From Ensifer sp. USDA 6670 (lineage in GTDB: Bacteria; Pseudomonadota; Alphaproteobacteria; Rhizobiales; Rhizobiaceae), in assembly GCA_000421085.1 (NCBI GenBank), contig ATWE01000005.1, positions 1 through 64,000 of the forward strand: a DNA stretch of 64,000 nt, read 5' to 3'. This document shows positions 45,801-53,771 of the stretch, piece after piece; the stretch's first letter is position 1; the number at the start of each line of letters is the position of its first letter. Position numbers and translations under genes: made by a program. Under the pieces are notes generated by a model, which was not told where the DNA came from, did not search any database, and worked only from the letters and a program-made list of their open reading frames with translations.

Positions 45801-46442
45801 GCCGCGCCGCGGCGGCTGCCCCGGCCTCTTGCCCCGTCCGGCACGAGCATCGCAATCGACGAACCCGACGGCGAAGCGATCGTCGGCTCGGCCCTCTTCG
45901 CCGGCAAGAGCGCGCCGAAATTCTCGATGCTGCGCGGCGCGATCCTGCACCGGTTGCTGCAGGTTCTTCCGTCGGTCGACGCCCGCGAGCGACTGGCCGC
46001 TGCGGAGCGCTATCTCGCCCGTTCCGTGCCACGCTGGCCCGAAGCCGAACGGCGCGCACTTGCCGGGACCGTGATGGACGTGCTCGACCATGCGGATCTG
46101 CAACCGCTTTTCGGCGAGCACAGCCGGGCGGAGGTCTCCGTGATGGGGACGCTGAAGCTTGGGGCCCGCGAATTCGCCGTGTCGGGCCGGATCGACCGTC
46201 TGGCCGTCACCGGCGACATGGTGACGATCGCCGATTACAAGACCAACCGCGAAATCCCGCAGTCGCCCGAAGAGATAGCGCCGGTCTACAGAAATCAGCT
46301 TGCGATCTATCGCGAACTCCTGAAACCTCTTTACCCCGGCAAGCGTTTCCGATGCGTGCTGATCTTCACCGAAGGGCCGGCGATCCGGGTGCTTCCCGAG
46401 CCGATGCTCGACGGGAGTCTTGAAGAGCTCGCGACAAAGTGA
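42873..46442 (+). CDS. addA: double-strand break repair helicase AddA
   Basis: AddA is the UvrD-type helicase and nuclease subunit of AddAB, 1,189 residues. Walker A (ANAGSGKTHVLTQRV) is near residue 36, and VDEAQDTSPAQW (motif II) and GDEKQSIYSFQGARP (motif III) follow near 415-460. VMTVHAAKGLEAPVV and VGMTRAADRL are motifs V and VI. The C-terminal nuclease has GRIDRLAVTGDMVTIADYKTNR-like catalytic residues. I chose the ATG at 42873 because GAGGA lies five bases upstream; in-frame ATGs at 42807 and 42858 lack this. Confidence 0.95.
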   Translation: MRSDATGPEERTPEGWLDWTTQRQALASDPARSAWVSANAGSGKTHVLTQRVIRLLLAGCRPSAILCLTYTKAAASEMSNRVFEKLAEWATLDDTTLEKRIEAIEGKRPPTAKIQEARRLFARALETPGGLKIQTIHAFCEALLHQFPLEANVAGHFSVLDDRAAAVLLADARRALLTATAAASDGDLAEAFATVLDLADDTGLEKLLAAIVANRAPIQAFLDHASGRGGTEAHLRAALGLEPGETAEAVMAAVWPLAGLNGPALDDYIDLGLRLGGAKPSAIAEGLRAVRAIDDAAARHAKLVELFFNGGGKPKAESAFLNAAMRRAAPQLELRVEEARSHMLACVDRLSIVQMYGATRAALILAERLNRDYEALKKARSQLDFEDLINRTAALLARSDVGAWVHYKLDQGIDHILVDEAQDTSPAQWTIIQSLAADFFAGETARADDRTIFAVGDEKQSIYSFQGARPERFSRESTLTERRVRAGNKHFSPIRLQLSFRSTEDVLSAVDTVFANSGNARGLSARSEAIVHASNRIGQPGAVDLWDVIAPEPAASDEDWTAPFDATPERAPVNILARRIAAVLEDWIGQETVIEKGVRRAMRPGDVIVLVRKRDAFVNALTRALKRRGNIPVAGADRLVLTNHIAVQDLIALGRFVLLPEDDLSLAALLKSPLLDLAEEDVFELAARRTEGESLWRRLRQAGAEETSPYHGAVRRLSRYSGLARELLPHDFYARVLGADGGRRAFLARLGSEVSDILDEFLTFALDHERSGLPGLQAFISTLEIEAPTVKREQDKERDEVRVMTVHAAKGLEAPVVFLVDGGGEAFVRQQVSDLRFLEKPLADHSALTVPAWRAPGSAPNSLIAADNERLKKLAEEEYRRLLYVGMTRAADRLIVCGYRGQRQNTDTWHSMVQGTLAQDLKGRGTPRLFRAGSEEWQGIAWREAHVPRDLPTAEGRSEGSQRPTAGLPTALFTPPAAPRRLPRPLAPSGTSIAIDEPDGEAIVGSALFAGKSAPKFSMLRGAILHRLLQVLPSVDARERLAAAERYLARSVPRWPEAERRALAGTVMDVLDHADLQPLFGEHSRAEVSVMGTLKLGAREFAVSGRIDRLAVTGDMVTIADYKTNREIPQSPEEIAPVYRNQLAIYRELLKPLYPGKRFRCVLIFTEGPAIRVLPEPMLDGSLEELATK

Positions 46443-46523
46443 GATACACGATATTGAAAATCCGGTGGCGATGCCTCACATGAGACACAACATCTGGACA
46501 CTGCCATTCCGAAGGAGCACCCG

Positions 46524-46847
46524 ATGGCTACTGTGAAAGTCGATACTTCCAATTTTCAGAAAGAAGTTCTGAACTCGGCCGAACCGGTCGTCGTCGACTT
46601 CTGGGCGGAATGGTGCGGCCCGTGCAAGATGATTGCGCCGAGCCTCGAAGAAATCGCCACCGAGCTTGCCGGCAAGGTCAAGGTCGTCAAGCTCAATATC
46701 GACGAGAACCCCGAGCTCGCGGCCCAATACGGGGTCCGCTCGATCCCGACGCTTGCCATGTTCAAGGGCGGCGAAGTCGCCGACATCAAGGTCGGCGCCG
46801 CACCGAAGACGGCGCTCAGCTCGTGGATCTCGAGCGCGGTGGCTTGA
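46524..46847 (+). CDS. trxA: thioredoxin
   Basis: Thioredoxin 1 is the general cytoplasmic disulfide reductant, with 107 residues. The active site WCGPCK has Cys31 and Cys34, and the cis-proline loop [12 protein letters not shown] is intact. GAAGGAG precedes the ATG at good distance. It lies 81 bases after addA and ends in a clear terminator, so it may have its own promoter. Confidence 0.97.
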   Translation: MATVKVDTSNFQKEVLNSAEPVVVDFWAEWCGPCKMIAPSLEEIATELAGKVKVVKLNIDENPELAAQYGVRSIPTLAMFKGGEVADIKVGAAPKTALSSWISSAVA

Positions 46848-46874
46848 GCCGCCGGGACTTGAATTCGACAATGC

Positions 46875-46904
46875 GAAGCCCGGCCTGGCCGGGCTTCTTC
46901 TTTT
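46875..46904 (+). terminator. rho-independent terminator of trxA
   Basis: GAAGCCCGG and CCGGGCTTC form a 9-base-pair stem followed by TTCTTTT. It lies about 28 bases after the trxA stop. Confidence 0.88.
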
Positions 46905-46945
46905 CGGCTGAACCATGTGCGTCGCCGGCTATCTGCCCCTTGCCC

Positions 46946-47054
46946 TAACCCTCTCCCGCTCGCGCGGGGAGAGGGGATCTGCCTTGGCGCTTGACGCGAG
47001 TCTCCTTCGCCCCGCCCGCGGGGAGAAGTTGGCCGGCAGGCCGGATGAGGGGCC
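46946..47054. repeat. two G/C-rich hairpin repeats (CCCTCTCCC and CTCCTTCGCCCC types)
   Basis: The first hairpin pairs CCTCTCCC with GGGAGAGG around 46949-46975. The second pairs CTTCGCCCCGC with the GCGGGGAGAAG arm around 47004-47027, and continues with GGCCGGCAGGCCGGATGAGG. Both are familiar dispersed intergenic elements in proteobacteria. They lie between the convergent trxA and folC genes. Confidence 0.6.
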
Positions 47055-47057
47055 AGG

Positions 47058-47092
47058 ATCATGATTATAGGCCGATCCGACCTAATTGAACG
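47058..47092. repeat. palindromic repeat with CCGATCCGACCT core
   Basis: ATTATAGGCCGATCCGACCTAAT is an imperfect palindrome that resembles the elements at 52283-52316 and 63761-63794. It ends four bases before the folC stop codon. Confidence 0.45.
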
Positions 47093-47096
47093 TGGT

Positions 47097-48440
47097 CTAC
47101 CGCGGCGGCGTGCCGTTTTCCGCCAGCACGTCGCCGACCAGATAGAGCGAGCCGCCGATCAGCACACGCGGCGGCACGGGGTCTTCGTCGGTGAGCTCGG
47201 CGATCTGGCCGAGCGCTTCGGCCACCGAGGAGGTAGCATTGGCCTCGAGTCCCGCAGCGGCCGCATCGGCGGCCAGCGCCAGCGGGTCCAGTCCCGCGTC
47301 GGACCCGTGCACCGGCACGGTGAAGACCTGTTCGGTCAAATCGAGGAAAGCCTTGAAATAGCCGATCGGTTCCTTGGTATTGATCATGCCGATGATCAGG
47401 AAGAGCGGCCGCGGGTCGCGCTCCTCGAAGGTGGCCATCGCCTCGGCAATGACATGGCCGGCGCCGGGATTATGTCCGCCGTCGATCCAGATCTCGGCGC
47501 CCGGCGGGCCGAAATGGGAGAGCCTGCCGCCGGCGAGGCGCTGCAGGCGCCCAGGCCATTCGACGCCGGCCAACCCTTTCTCGATGGCCGTCTCGGGAAC
47601 ATCGAAGCCGGCTGCCCGGACGGCACGGATCGCCGCCGCGGCATTGGCATATTGATGCCGGCCCGGCAGACGCGGCAGCGGCAGATCCGCAAGGCCGTTC
47701 TCATCCTGAAAGATCAGCCTGCCGAATTCCTCATGCGCCATGAAATCCTGTCCGTAGACGGATGTGGGGCAGCCGAGACGTTCGGCGGTCGCGATCAGCA
47801 CCTCGCGCGCGCCCTCTTCCTCCTGGTGGCCGATCACCACCGGGCAGCCGCGCTTCATGATCCCCGCCTTTTCTGCAGCGATCAGTTCGACCCGGTCGCC
47901 GAGATAGGCCTGATGATCGAGCGAGATCGGCATTATCACGGAGACGGCCGGGCGGGCGATCACATTGGTGGCATCGTAGCGTCCGCCGAGGCCGACTTCT
48001 ATGATCGCGACATCGGCCGGATGCTCCGCGAAGAGCAGGAAAGTGACCGCGGTCAGGATTTCGAAGACGGTGATCTTCTCACCGTCATTCGCTTCTGCAA
48101 CGCGGCGTACGGCATCGGCGAGTACGGGGTCACCGACCAGGGCACCCTTGCCGCCCTTTACCCCGAGACGATAGCGCTCGTGCCAGTTCACCAGATGCGG
48201 CGACGTGTGGACATGGACGCTGAGGCCCGCGGCCTCCAGGATCGCGCGGCAGAAGGCCGTGACCGAGCCCTTGCCGTTGGTGCCGGCAACATGGATGACC
48301 GGTGGCAGGCGCTCCTGAGGATTGCCGAGGGCGGCAAGCAGCCGCGTGATCCTGTCGAGCGAGAGGTCGAACCCCTTGGGATGCAGGGCGAGAAGCTTCT
48401 CGATCTCCCGCGCCGCCTCGCTGACCTCAGTTGCCGTCAT
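47097..48440 (-). CDS. folC: folylpolyglutamate synthase / dihydrofolate synthase
   Basis: FolC adds glutamate to dihydropteroate and then extends the polyglutamate tail of folates. It has 447 residues and a Mur-ligase fold. The P-loop GTNGKGS is at 53-59, and VNWHERYRLG and the aspartate-rich WIDGGHNPGAG segment are conserved. It closes the minus-strand operon trpF-trpB-trpA-accD-folC, 15 bases after accD. The accD-folC pairing is found in many bacteria. Confidence 0.95.
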   Translation of the reverse strand: MTATEVSEAAREIEKLLALHPKGFDLSLDRITRLLAALGNPQERLPPVIHVAGTNGKGSVTAFCRAILEAAGLSVHVHTSPHLVNWHERYRLGVKGGKGALVGDPVLADAVRRVAEANDGEKITVFEILTAVTFLLFAEHPADVAIIEVGLGGRYDATNVIARPAVSVIMPISLDHQAYLGDRVELIAAEKAGIMKRGCPVVIGHQEEEGAREVLIATAERLGCPTSVYGQDFMAHEEFGRLIFQDENGLADLPLPRLPGRHQYANAAAAIRAVRAAGFDVPETAIEKGLAGVEWPGRLQRLAGGRLSHFGPPGAEIWIDGGHNPGAGHVIAEAMATFEERDPRPLFLIIGMINTKEPIGYFKAFLDLTEQVFTVPVHGSDAGLDPLALAADAAAAGLEANATSSVAEALGQIAELTDEDPVPPRVLIGGSLYLVGDVLAENGTPPR

Positions 48441-48455
48441 GATGGTAGCCCTAAT

Positions 48456-49370
48456 TTAGGCTCTCGCGGCCACCGGCAGCGGGGCCAACTCCGTCGCGGC
48501 ATCGCGCTTGACCGCCTTCGCCGGCTTCTTCATCAGAATGTTGAGAACGCGCGCGAGCGTCTCCGGGATGTCGTGGCGCTTGACGACCATGTCGACCATG
48601 CCATGCTCCAGCAGGTATTCCGAAGTCTGGAAGCCTTCGGGGAGCTTTTCCCGCAGCGTCTGCTCGATCACCCGTTTGCCGGCAAAGCCGATTTCTGCGC
48701 CGGGTTCGGCCATGTGGATATCGCCCAGCATCGCATAGGACGCGGTGACACCACCGGTCGTCGGATTCGTCAGGACGACGATATAGGGAAGCCCCGCTTC
48801 CTTGAGCATGTTCAGGGCGACCGTCGTGCGCGGGAGCTGCATCAGCGACAGGATGCCTTCCTGCATGCGGGCGCCGCCCGAGGCCGGGAACATCACCAGC
48901 GGGCATTTCTCCGCTATCGCGCGCTCGAAGGCCTTCACGATCGCTTCGCCCGCGGCAATGCCCAGTGACCCGCCGATGAAGTTGAACTCATGCGCGACGG
49001 CGACGAGCTTGATGCCCTGAACCTGGCCGAGGCCGGCAACGATCGTGTCGTCGAGTTCGGTCTTGGCGCGGCTGTCGCGCAGGCGATCGGAGTATTTCTT
49101 CGAGTCGCGGAACTTGAGCGGGTCCTGCGCCACTTTGGGCTGCGGGAAGGCCTCGTAGATTCCGCCGTCGAAGAGATCCTTCAAACGGGCCTTCGCCGGC
49201 ATCTTCATGTGGAAGCCGGATTGCGGGATGACCCATTTGTTCTCTTCCAGATCGCGATGGAACACCATCTCGCCCGTTTCAGGGCACTTGATCCAGAGGT
49301 TCTCCGGAACTTCCCTGCGGCCGAGCATCGAGTTGATCTTCGGCCGAACGTAGTTTGTGATCCAGTTCAA
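48456..49370 (-). CDS. accD: acetyl-CoA carboxylase carboxyltransferase, beta subunit
   Basis: AccD is the beta part of the carboxyltransferase that makes malonyl-CoA for fatty acid synthesis. It has 304 residues. The crotonase-like core has [12 protein letters not shown] and [12 protein letters not shown]. The N-terminal zinc ribbon is degenerate: only Cys29 of the four expected cysteines is kept ([14 protein letters not shown]), and VIPQSGFHM replaces the second CxxC. This loss is, as far as I recall, shared by rhizobia. The gene sits between trpA (52 bases) and folC. Confidence 0.95.
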   Translation of the reverse strand: MNWITNYVRPKINSMLGRREVPENLWIKCPETGEMVFHRDLEENKWVIPQSGFHMKMPAKARLKDLFDGGIYEAFPQPKVAQDPLKFRDSKKYSDRLRDSRAKTELDDTIVAGLGQVQGIKLVAVAHEFNFIGGSLGIAAGEAIVKAFERAIAEKCPLVMFPASGGARMQEGILSLMQLPRTTVALNMLKEAGLPYIVVLTNPTTGGVTASYAMLGDIHMAEPGAEIGFAGKRVIEQTLREKLPEGFQTSEYLLEHGMVDMVVKRHDIPETLARVLNILMKKPAKAVKRDAATELAPLPVAARA

Positions 49371-49422
49371 TTAAGCAGTCTCCTGACGATTTCCTTCGGC
49401 TTGTGCGCGTCAATATGGGCAA

Positions 49423-50262
49423 TTATTCGGCTGCAGCAAGCCGTGCCGCCCGTACGCCGGCCGCAAGCCCCCTGACGAGCGCTTCGACACCCGGGACCGT
49501 CGCTTCCGTTGCCTGGCCTTCTTCCGTCAAGCTCGACGCGATCTGATTGACGATGGCCGTGCCGACGACGACGCCGTCTGCGGATGCGCCGATGGCGCGC
49601 GCATGGTCGGCGGTCTTCACCCCGAAGCCGACGCAGACAGGCAGGGGCGTGTGTGCCTTGATGCGCGCGACCGCTCCGGCGATCAGCGACGGATCGGGCA
49701 GCGCCGAGCCGGTGATCCCGGTCATCGACACGTAATACACGAAACCCGACGTGTTTTCGAGAACCTTGGGCAGGCGGCGATCGTCCGTCGTGGGCGTTGC
49801 CAGGCGGATGAAGCTGATGCCCTTCTCGAGTGCCGGAATGCAGAGTTCATCGTCCATTTCCGGCGGCAGGTCTACGACGATCAGGCCGTCGACGCCAGCC
49901 TCGATCGCATCCGCCAGGAACCGCTCGACGCCATAGATATAGATCGGGTTGTAATAGCCCATCAGCACGATGGGGGTGCGCTGGTCCTCCGCCCGGAAGA
50001 GCCGGGCGAGCTCCAGCGTCTTGGCGAGCGACTGCCCGGCCTTCAGCGCGCGCTGGCCGGCGAGCTGGATCGCCGGTCCATCGGCCATCGGGTCGGAAAA
50101 GGGCACGCCGAGTTCGATGATGTCGGCACCGGCCTGCCGCAGCGCCTTCATGATCGCCAGCGACGTGTCGAAATCCGGGTCGCCGCCCATGAAATAGGTC
50201 ACGAGAACCGGGCGCCCCTCGGCCGCCACGTCGGCGAACCGTTGCTCCATGCGTGCGGTCAT
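49423..50262 (-). CDS. trpA: tryptophan synthase alpha chain
   Basis: TrpA cleaves indole-3-glycerol phosphate to indole and passes it to TrpB. It is a 279-residue barrel. The catalytic glutamate is in [17 protein letters not shown] near residue 50, and the catalytic aspartate in [22 protein letters not shown] and the phosphate loop close the barrel. It follows trpB by five bases. Confidence 0.97.
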   Translation of the reverse strand: MTARMEQRFADVAAEGRPVLVTYFMGGDPDFDTSLAIMKALRQAGADIIELGVPFSDPMADGPAIQLAGQRALKAGQSLAKTLELARLFRAEDQRTPIVLMGYYNPIYIYGVERFLADAIEAGVDGLIVVDLPPEMDDELCIPALEKGISFIRLATPTTDDRRLPKVLENTSGFVYYVSMTGITGSALPDPSLIAGAVARIKAHTPLPVCVGFGVKTADHARAIGASADGVVVGTAIVNQIASSLTEEGQATEATVPGVEALVRGLAAGVRAARLAAAE

Positions 50263-50267
50263 GATCT

Positions 50268-51488
50268 TTACTGCCCCATACCGAGAATTTTGCCGACCGT
50301 GAAAATGTCCTTGTCGCCGCGACCGGAGAGATTCATCAGGATGATCTCGTCCTTGCCCATTTTCGGCGCGCGCTTGATGACTTCGGCAAGCGCATGGGAC
50401 GGTTCGAGCGCCGGGATGATGCCTTCGAGCCGCGTCAGCGTCTGGAAGGCCTCAAGCGCCTCATGATCCATGATCGGCACATATTCGACGCGGCCGATGT
50501 CGTTCAGCCAGGCATGTTCCGGTCCGATGCCTGGATAATCGAGCCCGGCCGAGATCGAATGGCCTTCCTTGATCTGGCCGTCACCGTCCTGAAGCAGATA
50601 GGTGCGGTTGCCGTGCAGCACGCCGGGCGAACCGGCGGTGAGCGAAGCGCAATGCTCGTCGCCGTCGAGCCCCTTGCCACCCGCTTCCACGCCGACGATC
50701 CTGACGCCCTCGTCGTCGAGGAACGAATGGAAAATGCCGATCGCATTGGAACCGCCGCCGACGGCAGCGACGACGAGATCGGGAAGCCGGCCTTCGGCTT
50801 CGAGAATCTGCTGCTTGGCTTCCTCACCGATGACTGCCTGGAAGTCGCGCACCATCTCCGGATAGGGATGCGGGCCGGCGGCCGTGCCGATCAGGTAATA
50901 GGTGCTGTCGACATTGGTCACCCAATCCCGCAACGCCTCGTTCATGGCGTCCTTGAGGGTGCCGTTGCCGGCGGTCACCGGCTTCACCTCGGCGCCGAGA
51001 AGCTTCATGCGGAAGACGTTGGGCGCCTGCCGCTCCACGTCGGTCGCCCCCATATAGACCACGCAGGGAAGGCCGAAGCGCGCCGCGACCGTCGCCGATG
51101 CCACTCCGTGCTGGCCGGCGCCGGTTTCTGCGATGATGCGGGTCTTGCCCATGCGCTTGGCGAGCAGGATCTGGCCGATGCAATTGTTGATCTTGTGCGA
51201 GCCCGTGTGATTGAGCTCCTCGCGCTTGAAATAGATCTTGGCGCCGCCGAGTTCGGCCGTCAGGCGCTCGGCGAAATAGAGCGGGCTCGGCCGGCCGATA
51301 TAATGGGCGCCGAGATTTTCGAGCTCTGCCTTGAAAGCCGGATCGTTCTTCGCCCTCGCCCACTCATCCTGGAGATCGAGGATCAGCGGCATCAGCGTCT
51401 CGGCAACGAAGCGGCCGCCGAATATGCCGAAACGGCCCTCTTCATCGGGTCCGGACCTGAAGGAGTTCGGTTTAGGCGGTTGATTCAC
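50268..51488 (-). CDS. trpB: tryptophan synthase beta chain
   Basis: TrpB joins indole and serine to tryptophan using pyridoxal phosphate. It has 406 residues. The PLP lysine is in [13 protein letters not shown], and the phosphate-binding loop GGGSNAIG lies in the second half. The N-terminal [21 protein letters not shown] block is conserved. It sits between trpF and trpA in the operon. Confidence 0.97.
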   Translation of the reverse strand: MNQPPKPNSFRSGPDEEGRFGIFGGRFVAETLMPLILDLQDEWARAKNDPAFKAELENLGAHYIGRPSPLYFAERLTAELGGAKIYFKREELNHTGSHKINNCIGQILLAKRMGKTRIIAETGAGQHGVASATVAARFGLPCVVYMGATDVERQAPNVFRMKLLGAEVKPVTAGNGTLKDAMNEALRDWVTNVDSTYYLIGTAAGPHPYPEMVRDFQAVIGEEAKQQILEAEGRLPDLVVAAVGGGSNAIGIFHSFLDDEGVRIVGVEAGGKGLDGDEHCASLTAGSPGVLHGNRTYLLQDGDGQIKEGHSISAGLDYPGIGPEHAWLNDIGRVEYVPIMDHEALEAFQTLTRLEGIIPALEPSHALAEVIKRAPKMGKDEIILMNLSGRGDKDIFTVGKILGMGQ

Positions 51489-51512
51489 GTCTTGCTCCCT
51501 GATCGCGGCCGC

Positions 51513-52160
51513 TCAAGCTTCCGCCCGGCGGACCGCTTCGAAAAACGCTTCCATGAGCGTCAGATCCTTGATCCCCGGCGCGCTTTCGACTCCGGAGGAT
51601 GTATCGATGGCGCGGGCGCCCGTCAGCGCAAGTGCGTCTTCGATGTTGCTCGCGTTCAATCCACCGGAAAGCATGTAATCGACGCTTCCGTCAAGCGCGT
51701 CGAGAAGCCGCCAGTCGAAAGAAATCCCGTTGCCTCCCGGCAGATCGGAACCAGCCGGAGGCTTCGCATCCAGGAGGAAACGGTCGACGATGCCCATATA
51801 GGAATCGATCCGCTCCAGATCGGAGGCCTCACGGACGGCAAGCGCCTTCATCACCGGAAGACCATAGAGCGTCTTGATGGAAAGGACCCGCTCCGGGGTC
51901 TCGGAGCCGTGAAGCTGAAGGACGTCGGGTTCGAGCGCCGACACGATCTCGTCGAGACCGTCATTGTCCGCATCGACCGTGACCGCAACGATCTTCGCGC
52001 GCCCGCGGGCGCGCGCGGCAAGACGGCCGGCATCGTCCGGCTCGATGTTGCGGGGGCTCTTGGGAAAGAAGATGAAGCCTACGTGGGAAGCGCCGAGCGC
52101 GACGGCACGTTCCACGGCCTCGGCCGTCTTCAAACCACAGATCTTCACTTCCGTTTTCAT
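51513..52160 (-). CDS. trpF: phosphoribosylanthranilate isomerase
   Basis: TrpF converts phosphoribosyl anthranilate to CdRP in tryptophan synthesis. It has 215 residues from the ATG at 52160, the family length. The catalytic cysteine is in VKICGLKTAEAVERA near residue 7, and the aspartate in the C-terminal AIDTSSGVESAPGIKD block. AAGG nine bases upstream supports this start; the frame is open to 52250 with unlikely sequence. It opens the trp-accD-folC operon. Confidence 0.95.
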   Translation of the reverse strand: MKTEVKICGLKTAEAVERAVALGASHVGFIFFPKSPRNIEPDDAGRLAARARGRAKIVAVTVDADNDGLDEIVSALEPDVLQLHGSETPERVLSIKTLYGLPVMKALAVREASDLERIDSYMGIVDRFLLDAKPPAGSDLPGGNGISFDWRLLDALDGSVDYMLSGGLNASNIEDALALTGARAIDTSSGVESAPGIKDLTLMEAFFEAVRRAEA

Positions 52161-52282
52161 GGAAAGCGACCTTGCATGAAATGCCGCCCGAGTCGAGCAA
52201 AACCATTGCGCGGCAGCGGCCATTCTTAGGAAGAGGGCGGCAGCGGGCATCCGGTATTTTGGAGCGGACCAAGCCGGCGCTT

Positions 52283-52316
52283 GATGATTTTTAAGTCGAC
52301 CCGACCTGAAGTCATC
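52283..52316. repeat. palindromic repeat with CGACCT core, copy 2
   Basis: GATGATTTTTAAGTCGACC and GACCTGAAGTCATC form an imperfect palindrome. The element at 63761-63794 is nearly its reverse complement, sharing CGACCTGAAGTCAT. It lies between trpF and the YgjP-type gene. Confidence 0.5.
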
Positions 52317-52352
52317 GTGATCTAGGGAGAGGGCCGTTTGGCCACTCTCGAT

Positions 52353-53108
52353 CTACCCGAAATCGATCGAATGCAGCATGGTGCCATTGCGCTTGAGCCA
52401 GTGCTTGGCATCCTTCGTTTCCGGGCACAGGCTTTCGCACAATGCCCAGAAACGCGGTCCATGATTCATCTCCTGAAGATGGGCGACCTCGTGTGCCGCG
52501 AGATAGGCGATCACCTTCGGCGGCGCCATGGCAATCCGCCAGGAAAAGCTCAAATCGCCCTGGGCGGAGCAGGAACCCCAGCGGCTGCGGGTGTCCTTCA
52601 GACTGAGGGAGCGCGCCCTGCGCCCCGTCCTGCCCGCATAGACGGCGACTAGGCGCTCGAGCTCGCTGCGGGCTTCCTTCTTGAGATAGTCGGCGATGCG
52701 CCGGCGCAGATGTTCCTCGGCACCGCCCACTCTCAGAACCGCTTCGTCGTCGATCACGAGAGCTTCGGTCAAGCCGCGCAGGCGACCCGTTCTCTCGATG
52801 CGGTGCGCAACGCCGCGAACAAGAATAGTGCCGCCATCCTCGAGCTCACTTTCGCCGGAAAAGCGCGCAAGCTTGGTCATCAACCAGCCTTGGTGGCGGG
52901 TGAGAAAGGCGCTGACCTCGCGCTCCGGCAGGCCCTCCGGCACGGTGAGCTTCAAGGCTCGCCCGCCGGGCTCGATGCGGAGCGTCATCCGCGTCGCGCG
53001 CGCATTTTGCCGAATGGTCAGAGGAAGGACCTTGCCGGCGACCTCGATGTCACGGATGACATCAAGGGGCGGTCCACTGCCACGGCGCCGCTTGAGAGAT
53101 GAAAACAT
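52353..53108 (-). CDS. YgjP-type metal-dependent hydrolase (DUF45/SprT-like)
   Basis: This is a predicted zinc metallopeptidase of 251 residues from the YgjP/WLM group. The zinc motif HEVAHLQEMNHGPRFW, with two histidines, glutamate and a third histidine, lies near residues 210-225. SLKDTRSRWGSCS precedes it and is diagnostic of the family. No signal or membrane segment is visible, so it should be cytoplasmic. The physiological substrate is unknown. Neighbours are a DUF2852 gene and the trp operon, neither of which suggests a role. Confidence 0.85.
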   Translation of the reverse strand: MFSSLKRRRGSGPPLDVIRDIEVAGKVLPLTIRQNARATRMTLRIEPGGRALKLTVPEGLPEREVSAFLTRHQGWLMTKLARFSGESELEDGGTILVRGVAHRIERTGRLRGLTEALVIDDEAVLRVGGAEEHLRRRIADYLKKEARSELERLVAVYAGRTGRRARSLSLKDTRSRWGSCSAQGDLSFSWRIAMAPPKVIAYLAAHEVAHLQEMNHGPRFWALCESLCPETKDAKHWLKRNGTMLHSIDFG

Positions 53109-53163
53109 GAGGCCGTTCTAGCCGATTCGCAGGGCACTTGGCAGATGGACGAGCGACATCCGG

Positions 53164-53179
53164 CGTTTCACATGAAACA
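53164..53179. promoter_or_regulatory. parS-like palindrome (ParB binding-site candidate)
   Basis: CGTTTCACATGAAACA differs at two of 16 positions from TGTTTCACGTGAAACA. It is also the centre of a longer imperfect palindrome, CCGGCGTTTCACATGAAACA extended by CCGG, between two minus-strand genes, so it might act as a hairpin. With 27148-27163 it is one of two such sites in the window. Confidence 0.4.
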
Positions 53180-53196
53180 CCGGATGCCTGGCGGGA

Positions 53197-53622
53197 TCAG
53201 CTCGATTCGAAGCCGGCTTCCGGACCGGTGCGGCCGTTCTTGCGTTCGCGCATGAAGCGGTCGAATTCCTCCTGGTCCTTTGCGCGACGGAGCTCGCGTA
53301 CATAGCCGTCGAATTCCTCGCGCATCTCGTCAAGTTTGCGGCGCTCCTCGTCGAGGCGGGCAAGTTCCGCTGTCCGCCAGTCGTCGAAGGCGACATTGCC
53401 GGTACGATGATGGGCCCATTGTCCCCGGCGGTTCCGTTTGAAGCCGGCACACATGCGATCCACTCCTTCATTGGCGTCCTTCTTGAACGCCCTCAGCTTG
53501 TCGCCGAAAAGGATGTAGGCGAGCATTGCCAGGCCGAGCGGCCAGAACACAATGAAACCCAGCACCATCAATGCAATGGTCGCAGGCGTCCACTCCGGAC
53601 GGATCAGTGCAGATTGGTTCAT
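53197..53622 (-). CDS. DUF2852 family protein
   Basis: This 141-residue protein has unknown function. One hydrophobic segment near residues 14-38 (IALMVLGFIVFWPLGLAMLAY) should span the inner membrane. The rest is highly charged, and about residues 85-130 look like a coiled coil (LDEERRKLDEMREEFDGYV). The family is confined, to my knowledge, to alphaproteobacteria. The gene lies between phaZ and the YgjP-type gene on the same strand with gaps of about 90-150 bases, so it may be transcribed on its own. Confidence 0.78.
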   Translation of the reverse strand: MNQSALIRPEWTPATIALMVLGFIVFWPLGLAMLAYILFGDKLRAFKKDANEGVDRMCAGFKRNRRGQWAHHRTGNVAFDDWRTAELARLDEERRKLDEMREEFDGYVRELRRAKDQEEFDRFMRERKNGRTGPEAGFESS

Positions 53623-53771
53623 CTTCAGGATTCCTCGCAGTCAGCGGGCCGCCCTTCGCGACCCGATGAAAACGATGTGGGAAACCCACCGCCCGTACGC
53701 AAGACGTCGTATCAAGGAATCGGACAACCCCCTGACTTTCCTCCGGCAAATCGAGCGCTTCAATGACTGGC

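Noticed and set aside
42750-46121. Minus-strand frame of 1,123 residues opposite addA
   Set aside because: Very long but a pure shadow of addA, with no domain and skewed composition.
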